This document shows positions 9,740-25,000 of a DNA stretch of 64,000 nt, piece by piece. The translations under genes were made by a program, and so were the position numbers. The stretch comes from Hybos culiciformis (lineage: Eukaryota; Arthropoda; Insecta; Diptera; Hybotidae): contig OZ023274.1 of the NCBI GenBank assembly GCA_964007475.1, positions 105,013,372 through 105,077,371 of the forward strand. Reading direction: 5' to 3'. A model generated the notes under the pieces. That model saw only the letters and a list, made by a program, of their open reading frames with translations, was not told where the DNA came from and did not search any database. Position 1 is the first letter of the stretch; the number at the start of each line of letters is the position of its first letter.

Positions 9740-10392
9740 TAGACGAAATACCCGGCTTCGCACAGTATTCCCGAACTTATATTAATATCAAAACACTTTA
9801 ATCCAGATTTTGTGCACTAAAAAAAACAGAATTTCAAAATTTGTTAAATAGCCACTTTCCCGGTGCCTTAACACATCCAGTCTTCTAAATAGTCGATTCG
9901 GGTCCAACGCTATAATATTTTATCGAAATATACCTAAATTTCATTTTGTGCGCTAAAAAAACAGATTTTCAAAATTTTTTAAATACTTCCCCGGTGTCTT
10001 AACACATCCAGTATTCTAAATAGTCGATTCGGGTCCAACGCTATAATATTATATCGGAATATAGCTAAATTGCAAAACCGCCTTCTAAGGTAGCCCCCCG
10101 TCGGTGCCTCGGATCAAAATTTCTAGTACCCTATAACCATCTCGGGCCCCCATGATACTTTAAGTTCAAAATTTCAGCCAAATCGGTCCAGCGGTTTAGG
10201 CGTGATTGAGGACAGAGGACAGAGGACAGAGGACAGAGGACAGAGGACAGAGGACAGAGGACAGAGGACAGAGGACAGAGGACAGAGGACAGAGGACAGA
10301 GGACAGAGGACAGAGGACAGAGGACAGAGGACAGAGGACAGAGGACAGAGGACAGAGGACAGAGGACAGAGGACAGAGGACAGAGGACAGAG
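9740..10392 (+). mobile_element. non-LTR retrotransposon or SINE 3' end with GACAGAG tail
   Basis: The segment begins near CGAAATACCCGGCTTCGCA and ends AGCCAAATCGGTCCAGCGG, TTTAGGCGTGATTGAG followed by a tandem tail. Such 'CCGGCTTCGC..' starts and 'AATCGGTCCAGCGGTTT..GTGATTGAG(GACAGA)n' ends are, as I recall, typical 3' regions of arthropod RTE-type LINEs or derived SINEs. Inside, a unit of about 136 bp is duplicated in tandem (starts near 9814 and 9950; shared words AACACATCCAGT and TAGTCGATTCGGGTCCAACG). No reverse transcriptase frame is present, so this is a 5'-truncated or non-autonomous copy. Confidence 0.65.
10211..10392 (+). repeat. 7-bp minisatellite (GACAGAG), about 26 copies
   Basis: An uninterrupted tandem array of GACAGAG, followed by imperfect AAACAGAG units to about 10410. 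Because 7 is not divisible by 3, three frames stay open and produce repetitive pseudo-proteins (EDRGQRT on +, LSSVLCP on -), which are not genes. It is the tail of the element at 9740. Confidence 0.97.
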
Positions 10393-10410
10393 AAACAGAG
10401 AAACAGAGAA

Positions 10411-13400
10411 TTTTCATTTTTATTTATTAGATGAAATGGATTGAAACATATTAAATGAAAACAACAATTTTTTTTTTTCTATTTTGGCATTTTTAATATT
10501 TTATTTTGCAATCATTAAATTTCGCCAATTCTCAATTTATATTAATTTTTATTTGTTTTACATAATTTTTTTTTTTTTTTTTAAATAACATTGAATATAT
10601 AATATATATATAAGTTTTTTTTTTTTTTATATATATATATAAGATTTTCTTTTGCAATTTTAAATTATTTTTTGTTTCTGAAATTTCATATTTTTGGATA
10701 GTACATAATTATAATTTTAAATGTCTTATATTTATATAGGTAATGTTTAAAATCTATTATAATTTATATTCTATTAGTTAATTCTGATTTTTATATTTTT
10801 TTGTTTTTAAATATTCATAATTGTTATAAATTTAATGAAAATATAATAAATTGTGTTTATTATTAATTCACAATTTTTCACATAAGACGCTTCTTTTTTT
10901 TTTTTTTTTTAACAACATAGGTACAATGTTTCTACGAATTAATTAAAATTTAAGTTTACGTTTTTTTTTTTTTTTTTAATTTTTATTGACAAGGATAATA
11001 CTTTTGCAATTCTTTTTTATTTTTTTTCTTGAATTATAAATTTTCAATAAATTTGACGCTAATTTATTTTTATATATAAGTTAACATTTATCAAAAATAA
11101 TTAAAATCTTTTTTTTTCTTAATTTTTCCAATAAAAGTTATTTAATTATTAATTTCTCTGTAACAAATTGGAAATAAATATTTACTATAGTGTTATGATG
11201 AGGCCTAAATTTGTTATTCGGGAATTTTTTCAAAATCCTAGTATGTAATTGCATTTTTTGGACTGCTCAGAACTCTCTATCTATAAGAATTCACAACAAA
11301 TTGAAGATTTTATTAAGAAATTCATTCAATATTTTAAAATTGTTCGTCAGATTTTAAAACTCACTTTAGTGGATTAAAGTATGTATTTTTTTTTTTTTTC
11401 ATATTGTCATTATCAATTATTTTTGGGATCGAAATTCAAACCTCACTTCTGAATTTAGCGTAATCAAAGTCATATATGAAAAAGAAAATAATTTTGTTCT
11501 AACTATAAGAGTAGGTATTTATATAATCGATAATACAAATTTATTACTATTAAATTTAGTATAGATAATTTAGTAAAAAAAAAAAACAATTTAAATATGT
11601 TTATTAACTAATTGTTACAAATTAATAGAGAATAGTTAAAAACAATTTTATAAATTTTTTGTGCTTAATAAAATTAAAATTTTTTTTTACTTAAAGTATT
11701 AGTGTTAAAAGTTTTTAGGAATTATTTGTGTTTAATGTATTTTTTTTTTTTTTTATTATAAATTCTACAGCTCATTTCATTAATAATGGTAGTACTAAAG
11801 CCTTGAAAAATTTCAAGCAATTTATTATTTTCAGTTATTTTTTTTTTTAACTGATATTACACATTAATGTTATTAATTTGTTATACTTAAAATTTAAAAA
11901 ATTTGGCAAAAACATTTTTTTTTTTTTGGTTGAGAGTTATAAGATTTAGAGTTAATAAACAAAATTTATTTTGTATTCGAAACATGCTGAAATTTGAAAT
12001 TTAAGTAAACAAAAATTCAAATTAAAAAATTTTTGTCTGTTACATAGAATGTATTTAAGTTACTTTAGTTAAAGTAAGTAGTTCGAGATGGTTACATTTA
12101 ATGAATAATGTCACCTGATTTATGCAGCAAATTTAAGCCAATTGACACTATAAACATTGTCCCCATGGCGACGCTTGGAACATTAATTAATTAGAGTTAT
12201 AATATACGAATGTACATTATTTAAAAAAAATAATAATATATTTATTTGAACATGTTTCGAAAATTCATGAAAATTCAAAAAGTATGTGAAAAATTTTCTA
12301 TTAATCGTGTTAACATTTTTTTTCTTGGAATTTAAAGTTTAGGTAGGAATAGAATTTATTAGAAAATTATTAGAAACAAGCAATTTCGAGAGTGATTATT
12401 TTTTGTACTTATCACATATAAATTCTAAACATTTATATATTTATTTTTTCCTCATCAAAAAAATACATTTAATTATAGGTATTTGTGTGACATTCAAATA
12501 AATTTATTTTTATTCCATTTTTTTTATTATACAATTATTTTTTCCGCATATTAATTAAAAATCTTTAGTGATCCTCTTTCAATAGGTACACTAAAAAAAA
12601 AAATTCTCATTTTTAAATGATCGGTCAAATGAATCCATATGTATTGTATGTGTAATTTAGAAAATCGAAGACTGATATAGAATTATGATTCTGCATATTA
12701 AATAAAATTAAGAAATATGTGCTTCTGCTTTCCCTGTCTCTTGTGGAATATATTTTTTAATGTTTGCAACTTTTATATGCAAGTGGTTTAACAAAATATT
12801 GAGAGCTTTAAAATGCCTATCTAAATACAAATGCTAGTTTTTATTTTACGTAATAATAATAGAAATATAATTTAATTTGAAGGTGCTGGGATTTTTATTT
12901 ATTTTCAGTTATTAAACGCTGACTAAAAACGACCTTCGATAAATTGAATATAATAGGTGAAAATTATTAATAAATTTTCTTTCAATCGTAACTTTCCATG
13001 ACACTACTTCAATAAATGTTACATAAATAAATTAATAAATTGATCTTTTACAATTCATTTTGTTTTTCTTCCACATTTTCCCATATATATTCTACCATTA
13101 CATCAGAATTTGTACAAATTTATATTGAATTGGAACATTATTAAATCATAACACATTTACGAAGTTTTTTTTGATGACCCGTACAGCATAAATCTATATA
13201 AGTCAAAATAAATCTATATAAGTCAAAATAAATACAGAAAATATTACTAAACTTTTCGCCACTAACTGTAAAGTGAACATTTGCACACTTAAAATGTATT
13301 TATTACTTACTCATTCGCATTATATAAATATGATAGAGAAATAAGATATTGGAGGTTAGGGTTGATTAATTAGCTGTTCTAAATCATTTTTGAATTGTAA

Positions 13401-16062
13401 TGATCTGAAGATACTTTAATAATTTCACATAACTTCAGATTATAAAAAAAAATATTTAGATACTCTTGAATAAAATCTTAAAGTTTCAATTAGAAATTAT
13501 GTGGAAATAGTTTGAATAATATTTTCATAAAATTTCGAGAAATTGCAATGAATATTTAAAAAAGTTAACATTTTTTTAACCTATAAATATTTTCATATGA
13601 AGAATATTTCTAAATAAAATATAAATTGAGGTTTTTATTGAGGTTTACCTTTTTCAAGTTTAATGGAAAATCATCATAAAAAAAAAAAGAAACCCAAACG
13701 AGAATATTTAATGCAGACTTGCTTTTGTGATATATGTAAAAGATGATATGTTAAAGATTTTACGTATATAAATTTAATTATTTTTTAATGATTGATGAAA
13801 ATATGTGTAAAACACTAATTTATAGTAATTTTTGTCAAAGCCATAATTTTTTCACATTTTTAAGTTATTTTTAATAATATTTTAATTTATACTGTATTTT
13901 TGTATATATATAACCAAATTACATCAAAATTGTAAGAGCTGTGTTTTTTTTTAAGTTAAGTATCTTTTCACTTCAAATAGGTTCAATCAATTAAATATTA
14001 ATCTATATTCAAAAATTATAGAAAATTATTTTCAAACTTATTATTTATTAACCATGTGTATTGATAGTATTTTATGGAATTTGAGAATTTAGTGAGTGAA
14101 AAAAAATTATAATTTTGAAATTTATTGAAATTAAAAATGCTCTTACATTGTAAATTGGACGATATAAACACAATATCAGTTTGAATCTTTTTTCTTCATA
14201 GTACATACTTCTAATCTAACTTGAGAAGCTTGCAGAGGGACTAATTATTTTTTTTTTTATTTTTCAATGTCGTTTTCATGCGTACGGAAGCTTTAAGGGT
14301 GTATTAAACAAATTTTGTATCTAAATTTATAAGAAAAAAAATTAATTAGTTAGTTAGTTCAAATTTAATGTCAATTTTCTTTTCTTACACATTTCGGAGA
14401 ATCTTCTAAAATTAATAATGCAATCAATTTTTTATGTTCGTTTCTTTTCCTAACTTAGGTATATATTGTGTCTAATGGACTTGCTTGAATCTACTTAATA
14501 CAAATTTTGTTCTATCTTTATATTATCATTATAAGATATACATGCATTAAAGGGTAAAATTTCTCAAGTTAGATTAAATGTACTGAAATTATAAAATATA
14601 TTATAATTTTTTATGATATATTATTATTTTTTTTATTATCTAATTTCATAAAAAATAAAGAAATATTGATTTTTTTGAAGTTATTTAAGATTTTTAATTT
14701 TTTTTAAATAAATTTTTTTATTACATTTAAAAGTAAATTTATTTTATTATTTTTTCAATACATAATTATCTAAATTTTTATTATTCTTATTTTTTTTAAT
14801 ATTTTTTATTTAAATTTATTTAACTACAAAAAAATTATCAATTATATAAATAAAATAAATAAAAATATAAATATAATAAATCATTTTATTGGTTTTAATC
14901 AAAGAAAATAGAATTAAGAAGGGAAACGCAGAATAAAAATAATTTTAGACAACGATAGCATTTATTTTCTTTTTTGTTTTAATTTTATATGAAAATTGGG
15001 ATTTAAACTCGTCATCGAAATATATTTTGGGATTTAAACGTGTCATCAAATTTTATTTTAAATTTTTATAATGAATTTATTAATAAAATATGAGTGACAA
15101 ATACAAATAAAAAATTTTAGTAAATTGTTTGATCGTTTCACTTCTTAATCCTTATATTTTCTTTGGTTTTAATATACATATACATATATATATATATATA
15201 TATATAGTTTTCGTACAACTATAGTTAAGTGTAGTTTTTTTTTTATATTTTTAAAACTATTTCTTTGTTGTTTTAATTAATTTATTTTTTTAAAAAATGA
15301 AAATTATTGATTGTTTATTTTTATTTTATTTTAAATTTTTTTATTTAAATAAAATAATCGATGTCTTTTACCTTTTCATTGTTTAAATTTTTCTATTTTA
15401 ATTTTGTTAAATATTTTATAATTGGTTATTTTCGAAATTAAAAAAATAAAATTCATCTTTAAAATAAATTGTTTTTTAAAATCAATAAAAAAAAAATTAA
15501 TATTATTTTTATTTATTTCGATTTTGACAAAACTTTTTTTCTAAATTCATTTTTAAGTAAATATTTAAATTTATTGGAAAATAATTATTAAAATCGATTA
15601 TTTTTTGTAAGTACCTACGCAAAATTTTCGGAAAGAATGGGTTAAGAAAAACATTTTTATTTTTGGTATTTTTTTGTTTTTATCGTTTTAAAAATAATAA
15701 AGTTAAAATTAAAATATGGAGAAATCAGTATTATTTTTATTTTTAATTTTATTTTTAATTTTTTTTTTTTTTTAATACAAGGTGTTACGAATTTATGTGA
15801 TTTGAATTCGTAAATACAAATTGTATTTATCTTTTTAATTTATATATAATTATATATAATGATTAAGAAAAGCAATTTTTATGCGATTAAGAAAAAACCG
15901 ATTCAAATTTCTAAAAGACATTTTTTTTTTTTGTTCAATATTTATTTAATTATTTTTTTTTATTATTATTAATTAATTTAATTTTTTTTAAAGAAAATTT
16001 ATGATTTATATAAATTTTTGTTATTATTATTAATTTTTTTTCATCTTGTTAAAATAAATAAT
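10411..16062. other. AT-rich stretch, 3' flank or 3' UTR of calbindin-32
   Basis: I see no supportable ORF. The stretch consists of poly-T/poly-A tracts, a 20-bp doublet near 13187-13230 (AAATCTATATAAGTCAAAAT twice) and an (AT)n microsatellite at 15177-15208. It lies downstream of the calbindin-32 stop codon (16063), so some of it is probably that gene's 3' UTR, but the polyadenylation site cannot be chosen. Confidence 0.6.
15177..15208. repeat. (AT)n microsatellite
   Basis: ACATATACATATATATATATATATATATAG-type simple repeat, read directly. Confidence 0.85.
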
Positions 16063-19000
16063 TTACTGACTTTCTTCAGTCGGCAATTTGGCCAATGTTA
16101 ATAATATCATGGTTAATTCTTTACGTGATATTTTACCATCCTTATCGTAACCTACACCACGTAAAATAGTTTCTTCAAATTCAATTAAATCTTGGGCATC
16201 ATAATCCTGTGTTTGTGATAAAAAAAACAAATATATAGATAAAAATAATACTATTAATATTTATGTTTTTAAAAGTCTGGTCAAAAATATTGTGTACATA
16301 ACAAGCGCGAGAAAATGCGAACCAAAAATGACGGGTTTTCCGACTTTGGCACTCTGTATTTAGGAAATGAATTTTTGAAAAACCAAAAATCCAATTTGGT
16401 TTTGTCTGCTCTCTTTAGACGGCAGATCCAAGTAACGAAAATACTAAATTTCGTATGAAATCGTTCTTTATACCTTTTTTACTAGTTCTAATAGATCTTT
16501 CAAAAAACCTCGAAGTTCTTCATTTTCAATAGAACCACTGTTGTCCTGAAAATAAAAAAAATAAAATAAAAATATTTTTATACAAGAAATATATTGATAA
16601 TTAATTTTCCTACATATAATATACCGATTTAATTGAAAAGAACTTACTCTGTCGTACAATGAGAAAACTTTCTCGATATCTTCTTTAGTCAATTTAGTTG
16701 CACCCTATAATAATGAGAATAAAAAAAAAAAAACAAACAAAAATTTTAGTAATTGGTTAAAAAATAGATTAATATTTAATGTTATTTTGAATATAATTAT
16801 TATTATTTTTTTTTTTAATTTTAATAACACTTTTATTATCCCAATTATGTATAACAGAACTCAATTACAACGAATTATTTTTTTTTAACATTTTTATTTT
16901 AAACGCATATTTTTTTTTTTTATACATTTTGCATGTTATATTTATGTGTTAATATATAGTGTAATAATGTGTATATATAATATATTGAGTTTAAAATTAT
17001 ATATTTTATATATTATTTTAAAAATAAAATTACAAAACATATAAACAAAAATTTTTTTTCCCGGAACATTAACCCTTTGATTTATTTACATTTCATATAT
17101 TCCGAAAGAAACAAAATCTGTGTTTAGTTATATTGACATTTCGAAAATCCAAAGGATTAATATTTAAGCTAAGATAATACAATTTTAAAACATAAAACAA
17201 TTATGCTACTTGGATGCAGTGATTGTGCCGTTTACATTATTCGATCTAAACACTTTGTACATAATTGTATTATTAATAAAAATTTTAAAAATTATTATAA
17301 ACATAAAAATTGTGTATATGGAATTTCGAATAGTTAGTAGTGTAGTTATTAGTGTATAAAAGATTGACATGCATTTTAATTTAGATGAAAATCTGTGATG
17401 TTTTAAGTTAAAAGTTTTTTTTTCACAGCTTCAAACAGTCTTTAACTATACATAAACTTCAAAAGAAAAATTTATGATAAATTTCTTTTTTACCAACACA
17501 CATCATATAAATTATAATCTACCTGGATGTAAATTTTGAGAAACTTGTAAAATTTATGCAAATGATTATATTAAAAATGCATAATTTTTAGAAAAAATAT
17601 CATAAATTTTATCATATTCATATAGTTATCTACTCTTTTTTAACTGAAGTTATTGCATAAATTTTGGAATTTGCATAATTTGACAAATTATTATTTTACG
17701 GTTAAGAACTTTAAGAACATTTTTTTTCTACAGAAGTTTATATGGTTATTCAAATCGGTATAACACAATCATACTGGGAAAGTGTGGAAAGTGAATTATA
17801 ATAGCATATCTATGTAATGAAATTTATGTACAAAAATTTTCGTAAAAATATAAACTTTATCCCAAAAATAGTACTATTATTCATATAAGTTTCACTTATA
17901 TGCGGTGTCAGAGATATTTGCAACATTTTATTTTCCAAAGCGTACACAGGTAGAGAAATAGAATTTTTTTTTAAATGCATCGGTAATATAAATCCCCATT
18001 TAAATTAAGAAGAAAATTTATTGAAAAGTTTTTGGAGAATTACATATACAGTGAAATATATAATTCTAAAATTCTTATAGAACTCTTATAGAACTATTTT
18101 AGAACTGTGTGTAAATTTTTACTTTCTTAACGTATATATTTAAATATATGTTTAAGATCTTTTTCAAAATGTGCATATAAGATCTGTTTTATCTGTTTTT
18201 TTTTCAAGATTGCCTAATTCTTGTGATTCTTTAACAAAAAATACCTCTCATGATTATGCTCAAGTTAAGAAAGTGAATTGTTCTATTATTTGACCATTTA
18301 TACATTTTTTTTCTTAGTTGTTAAAAAAAAAAATGGAGATTGAACCCACATATTTATTATGTTTTTTTTTATGTGTATTCCTTTATTATGAAAAAAGGTA
18401 TAAGAAATAAAAAAATTATTAAGGTACTTTCATACAATATATTATATAACTACTTAACATCAATTTCAAATTGAGGAAAACATAAACAAAAAATTATAAG
18501 AAAGGAAACATATTATACATATATATTATTTCATCCTCCTTAAATGTGTATATAATTTATAGAAAACATGCAATTAATTTAACATTTATAGAAACGGATA
18601 TCCTCAAGGATTTTTAACGATTATTCAATGAATTTTATATGAAAAAAAAAAGGGAAAAATTAATAGGTTTTATTTTCTTAAAAAAAAACATACTTTATTT
18701 ATATTTTATATAGACGGACCAAGCTTTCTGAATTAATCTAAAATAAAAAAAAAACCATCAAGCACTAAGTAAAATAAAATGAAAAAATTATAAAATATAT
18801 TTTTTTAAGTAAATTGTAAATTATATACAGATGGATTTAGCTTTTGGAATGATAGTATTCTTTTTTTGAACCTTTTTAAGCCACAGATATTTTTTTATTT
18901 ATTAAAATTATTTACATATAACAAAAAAATTGTCATAAAATAAATTTTAATATTTAACCGAAATAAAAATTTTATTATTTTTAAATAAAAATATATGTAA

Positions 19001-22000
19001 ATACCTACTTTATCAAAAAAAGTATTATAAAAGAAATGTTTTTATACATTCTAGTATAATTTATTTAGATCTATTGGAAATTTGTATGAATTTGATTTTT
19101 AAATGTATTTTTCAAATTTATAAAATAATGAAAACTCAAAACAAAAATAGCTATAAGGATCATGTCTTTAACTCTATTTGTGTACATACTTATTTTACAC
19201 TATCTATACTAACAAGTTTTCAAATAACAGAAATGTGTCTATTAAGCATAAAACACGGATGAATTAAGATCATTATTGTCAATTAGTCTATATACTTATT
19301 AACGAAGTAAGTCAATTTGGTAGTACAAAAAAATATTTACTGCATTAAAATCTTACATTTGCGTTCATACATTTTTCTTTAACGTTATACATAATACATT
19401 ATATAGAATATAAGTATTACAGAAAATTTAGTAGTCCTTTAAATAAAAAATATAAAATACCCATTTTAATTAAATAACTATGCGAATTGTGTAATTTTAC
19501 ATTATAAAAAGTTTTCGTTTTTTAATGAAAATATAAGTTAATTAGGATTTCAACTAAATTTAAATCACCAAAACGCATCACAGAACAGTTGAAAAAAATA
19601 AACCTTAAGTGGTTTTTTTTTGTTTTTTAAATTATTGTCATCACATAAAAGTGTGGTTTTAAGTAGTTTTTATTTTTAATTAGCTACATGTGCTGCTTCA
19701 AAACTTTTATTTTATACTTCTTGAAAATGAAATAAAAAAAAATAGGATTTGAGATAAGTATAGTTTTGAAAAATTAAACTTGCATAAAATTTTGCACCTA
19801 TAATGTGAAAGATTGCATTTTTGGTTGTTCATATATCATTTTGACTTAGCCTAAAGGTAATACAGACGAATAAGGCTAAATTTTTTGACTATCGGATAAA
19901 TGTTGTTTAATTTTTTTTCTCGTTAGTGTTTATTATATATATATAATTTATTTAAGAATAAAAACAGAGGTAATAAAAATTATAATTTTAAAAGCACACA
20001 GTATTTTTTACAGCAAAGACAAAAAAAAAACTTCAAAATAATTAAATAAAAATAAATAAATCTATATTACATAAATTAAGATGAAGCTTTGAAAAATCTA
20101 AGCATTTTTGAAGAGTGAAAGTAAAGGATCAGCGAAGTTATTAAATCAAACAAAAAATAATAAAGTAGACATTAATTGCTTAAAAAGGTTGTAAGTTTAT
20201 TTTTAAATGAAGACGTCAATTTATTTCAAAATTCTGTATAAGATTATTGATATCTCAATTTTTTTAAATTGGAATTTGAAACTTTTATTAAGTTTGAAAT
20301 TAATTCTTATGAAATATTTTAAATGTTATCATGAAGAAACCTTTACGGGAAGGTTATATAACCAAAAATTATTGTGAATTTCAATTGATATTATGAAAAA
20401 GAAATTAAGTGTTTTGTGCAGCGAGTTATACTATCTAACAATCTAAATATAATATATAGTTAGAATACAATATTTAATGATTGCATTCAAAAATGAAGTT
20501 GTATACAACATAGGTTTGATATATTTGAACAGATTATTGAATAATAATTATTTTTAATAAATATATAATATATATTTAATATAACATTAAATTGACCATA
20601 TGATAATCAAATAAATTAATATTAAATTAGTATGTATTAACAAATATAAACAAAAATAAATAATAATAAATAATTTTTGATATCAATATACTCACTGCTT
20701 CAATGCCTTCCTTCATTTTATTTATTATATATATATTTTTATTTTTTATTTTTTTATTCATAATATATAATTCATAAATTCAAATCATAAATTATAAAAA
20801 TATTTATTTATTATGTGTGAATTAAAAAAAGTGATTTATATTTCATTCAAATGTGCGATAAATTAAAAAAAAAAAAAAAATTATCGATATAAAGATTTCA
20901 AAAACATATGTTTCATTGAAATGTAAACAAAAAAACGAAATTTATAGCAATTTTAAATGCATTTATCATTTTTATTATTTAAGGATTTAGAAATGTTTTA
21001 TTTTATTTAGTTTATAGTTTGTTTATCGTTTATACATAATGTTACATTTTAGTTAGGAATTAATTATTTTTATTTTATATTGTTTGTTTTAATTTAGAAA
21101 AGGATAGATAGTAGCGGTATAGTTCATTCACATAATAATTATATAGTTGATTCACATAAAAAAAAAAAAACAATAAAAGAAAGAGAAAAATAAATAATTT
21201 TTTTATTCAGTTATGTTTATTTTTGTGTTTCTATAATATTTTTATAAATTGGTATATTCTTGTAATATTTTGTTATATGTTAATTTATGTTAATGAATGT
21301 AATTATCAAAAATTGAATAAAAATTAAAAAAAAAATTACGAAAAAAAAATATTTAATTCAAAAAATAAATCCATTTTCTCTAAATATTAATTTCCAATTA
21401 TTTGTGCACACGAATATATCATTATATAATCATGTATGTTAATATATATAATATTGTATAATATCATTCAATTAAATATAAGTTAAAAGATTTAAATTTA
21501 TTTATTTATTAATATTTTCTTTAATTTGTAGTAGTTTTTACTTTATAATATAGTATTTATTTTATCAATTTTTGATATTACAATTTTTGATATATATACA
21601 TTTATAAATGAATGTTTTGCAATTAATAATTTCATTTATTTTTGTATAGTTGTAATGGAACATTATTAGGGTGACTATTCAGTTAGTGCAATGCAATGAT
21701 TGAAAAAATCCGCTTCAATTGAGCATTATTATAAGAATGAAAAAAATAGATTGAGGTATATAGAGACTGCACAAACATGATAGTATTGCACAAAGATTTC
21801 TAAGCTTCTCAAGCTCATGCATTAGATGGTGGCGTTAGAAAAAAAAAAAGTTATTGCCTTTAAGCGTAATTAATTACTTCTAACGAAATAAAATTTCATT
21901 TAAAAAAGGTTTTCCATATTATTACTATATAATGTTATTTTTGTTTTGTTTCAAATATGACACTTAATAGTTTTAACTTATAATTTAAAGTTTACTTTTA

Positions 22001-25000
22001 ATAAACATTTAATTTTTGCATTTACTCTATTAAAATTTTACTGTGAAAGGGATGTTATTTTGTTTTCTACATTAATTTAACTCAAAATTTAAAGATTCTA
22101 TGAATCAAACGCAAGTTTTTGTACAATTTGTATTTATACTACAGAAGTTCTAAACATCGGAACATTATTTTCATTCTTACTAAAATAATTTTTTGTTTTT
22201 ATAAAATGCATCATTACCTCGACATTAATTTATTTTCGAACAATTTTCTCAATTTTTTTTTTTTTCATGCAATTAAATCAAAATTTTCAATTTATGTGTA
22301 TTAATATACATATTGTCAACGTAGTTAGTTGGATTTCTTAATCAAATTACAATAATCATTATAATGTTAAACATGTTAGTTTTTCGATAGAGTTTTTATT
22401 TGTTTTAGTTGGTTTTTGAAAGATATATAGTTTTGAATTTATAAAGTTGTACACAAAATGTATTTTCTTGGAAATATCGTTGCTAAATCGTAATGTATCC
22501 CAAACATCTGTAAAAACGATAGTTTACTTGGGGTTTCATAAAAACTTAACAGTCAGTTTTTGAATTTTTAAGAATATATAAACCAAATTATTTCAAAATT
22601 AATTATAATCTAGCTAAAGACTAAACATAAAATTAATAATGTACCTGAATCCTGAATATTCCATATTATTAAAGATTTATTTTATATACGAATGACCATA
22701 ATTAATCATATTTCATTATAGAATATAAAAAAAAAAATTAATACAATAAATTATGAACATATAGTTATGGTTTATTTAATGAACTAATTCTGTAATTGAA
22801 ATTTGAAAATGATAATTTAAATCATAAGAATTGATTATTATGTAATTATTATAATAAACAAAATGTTAATTTAATATTAGTTTATAGTGTTTTAATAAAT
22901 TAAAATCAAACCACACTTAGTTGTGGTTTAAAAATTTTCGGAAAGCTTAAGATGAACTCTCAGCATATTTAAGCAGTTAAGGATATTTCTAAGTTGCATC
23001 GAATTAACAGAAATTTTCTTTTTATTTGTTATAAAATTAATTCAATTATTCTGGAGGAATTAATTTTATTAAATTTTGTATATAATATATATTATATGTA
23101 TAAAATAAACATAATTAAAAATAATTGGCTTTTTATAATCAAAATTATTCAATTGAAAGTTGAACATATTATAATTTCATTCTGCAGTTTGCTTTAATAA
23201 TTGATCTTTTTCTGCTATAAACATTTTTTTATTTTTATTATTTTTTTTTTTTCCAAAGCTACATTTATTGTGACTTATATAACAAAAAATTAAATTTCCA
23301 TGAACTTTATGTAGACTGGAAGGAAATTGAAAACAAAATTGCATTTTGTTAAATTAAATGAACAATGAATAACAAATCCAAAATAAATAAAATTTTCTAC
23401 ATCCATTATTTCATTGATGTAGAAATAATTTTTAATAAAATTCCAAATAATATATTTTATAGTATTTGAGAATTTGATGTTGAATGTCGAGTTTGAAATA
23501 TAAATATATATATTGTATAAAATAAAAAGTTATTTGATAAAAAATTTTAATAAAGATATAAAATTTAAAAACTTTTATATTTTCTTCATATTGTCGAAAA
23601 TGAGTCTAGATAGTTTTCTTTGATTTTTATGAGATTTCTTTCAATTACTGATATTACTGACCCCTTTATAAAATATATTATTTTGTGACCTTAACTACCT
23701 AAACTGCAGTACCGACAAATTAAATTAGCGGAATTTAAAACTTTGAGAACAAATATTGGTCTTTTTCTTTAATAGCCCGACGATTTCAATATTATACATA
23801 TATTATATAATAATTATTTTCATGTTTAGAGTAATATAGTCTTTCTTAATAATATAGTTAAGACATATCGTTTACATAAATCAGACTGACAGAAACATAG
23901 TGTACAATGTACATTCACACATAATGCACAATATTTATTTACAAACAGTAGATAGTTTATGAGAGTTCTGGACCAATGGGTGGATTATTTGGGTGGATTA
24001 TATGGGTGGATTATATGGGTGGATTATTTGGGTGGATTATATGGGTGGATTATATGGGTGGATTATATAGGTGGATTATATGGGTGGATTATTTGGGTGG
24101 ATTATATGGGTGGATTATATGGGTGGATTATATAGGTGGATTATTTGGGTGGATTATATGGGTGGATTATGTGGGTGGATTATTTAAGCGGATTTTAAGC
24201 GGATTATTTAAGCGGATTATTTAAGCGGATTATTAAAGTCAATTTTTTAAGCGGATTATTTAAGTGAATTTTTTTAAGTGGATTATTTAATTGGATTATA
24301 TGAATTTTTAAGCGGATTATTTAAGTGGATTATTTAAGTGGATTATTTAAGTGGATTATTTAGGTGAATTTTAAGTGGATTATTTAGGTGTATTTTTTAG
24401 TGGATTACTTAAGCGGATTATTGAAGCGGATTTTAAGTGGATTATTTAAGCGGATTAAAAAAAAATTGCACAGAGTTTTAAATGGGCCATATTTAATATG
24501 TGTGAATATATATAATTATGTATATTTTCAAATAATTGTGAAATTATAATTCAGGTGAAGAAATGCTGATAAATGTAATTTGATATTCAAATTGATTTTT
24601 ATATTAAACTATTTATAAAGGTAATTATTTATTTTTTAAAAACTTGTAGAAAATTTTAAAATCGATTTCTATTAAAAAATCTAAATTCGAAAAATGCTGA
24701 GTCTAATATATTTTCTGCACCTGCCAATTGTAATTTGAGATTCGACCGGATATATGCATCTGGTGATTGTAATTTGATATTCAATTGATTTTATTAAATT
24801 AATTACGAAGATTAAAATTATTTTTTTTCAAAAACATGTTCTAACTTGATTTCGATTTGGTTTTAGATTTTGATAATTGTAATTTGAGATTCCAATTTTT
24901 TATATATCAAAAACCGTGTTAAAAAAAATTAATTCAATCGTGTGTGTGTGTGATAATTTGGGTATAAAAGAATTTAGATTTCAATATTAATTATAATTAT

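Noticed and set aside
10196..10444. Repetitive open frames EDRGQRT (+) and LSSVLCP (-)
   Set aside because: Direct translation of the 7-bp GACAGAG minisatellite, open in several frames on both strands; not coding.
23976..24224. Open frame with [13 protein letters not shown] repeats (also 36738-37055 on the minus strand)
   Set aside because: Translation of the 13-bp minisatellite of the Polinton TIRs; no start or codon bias of its own.
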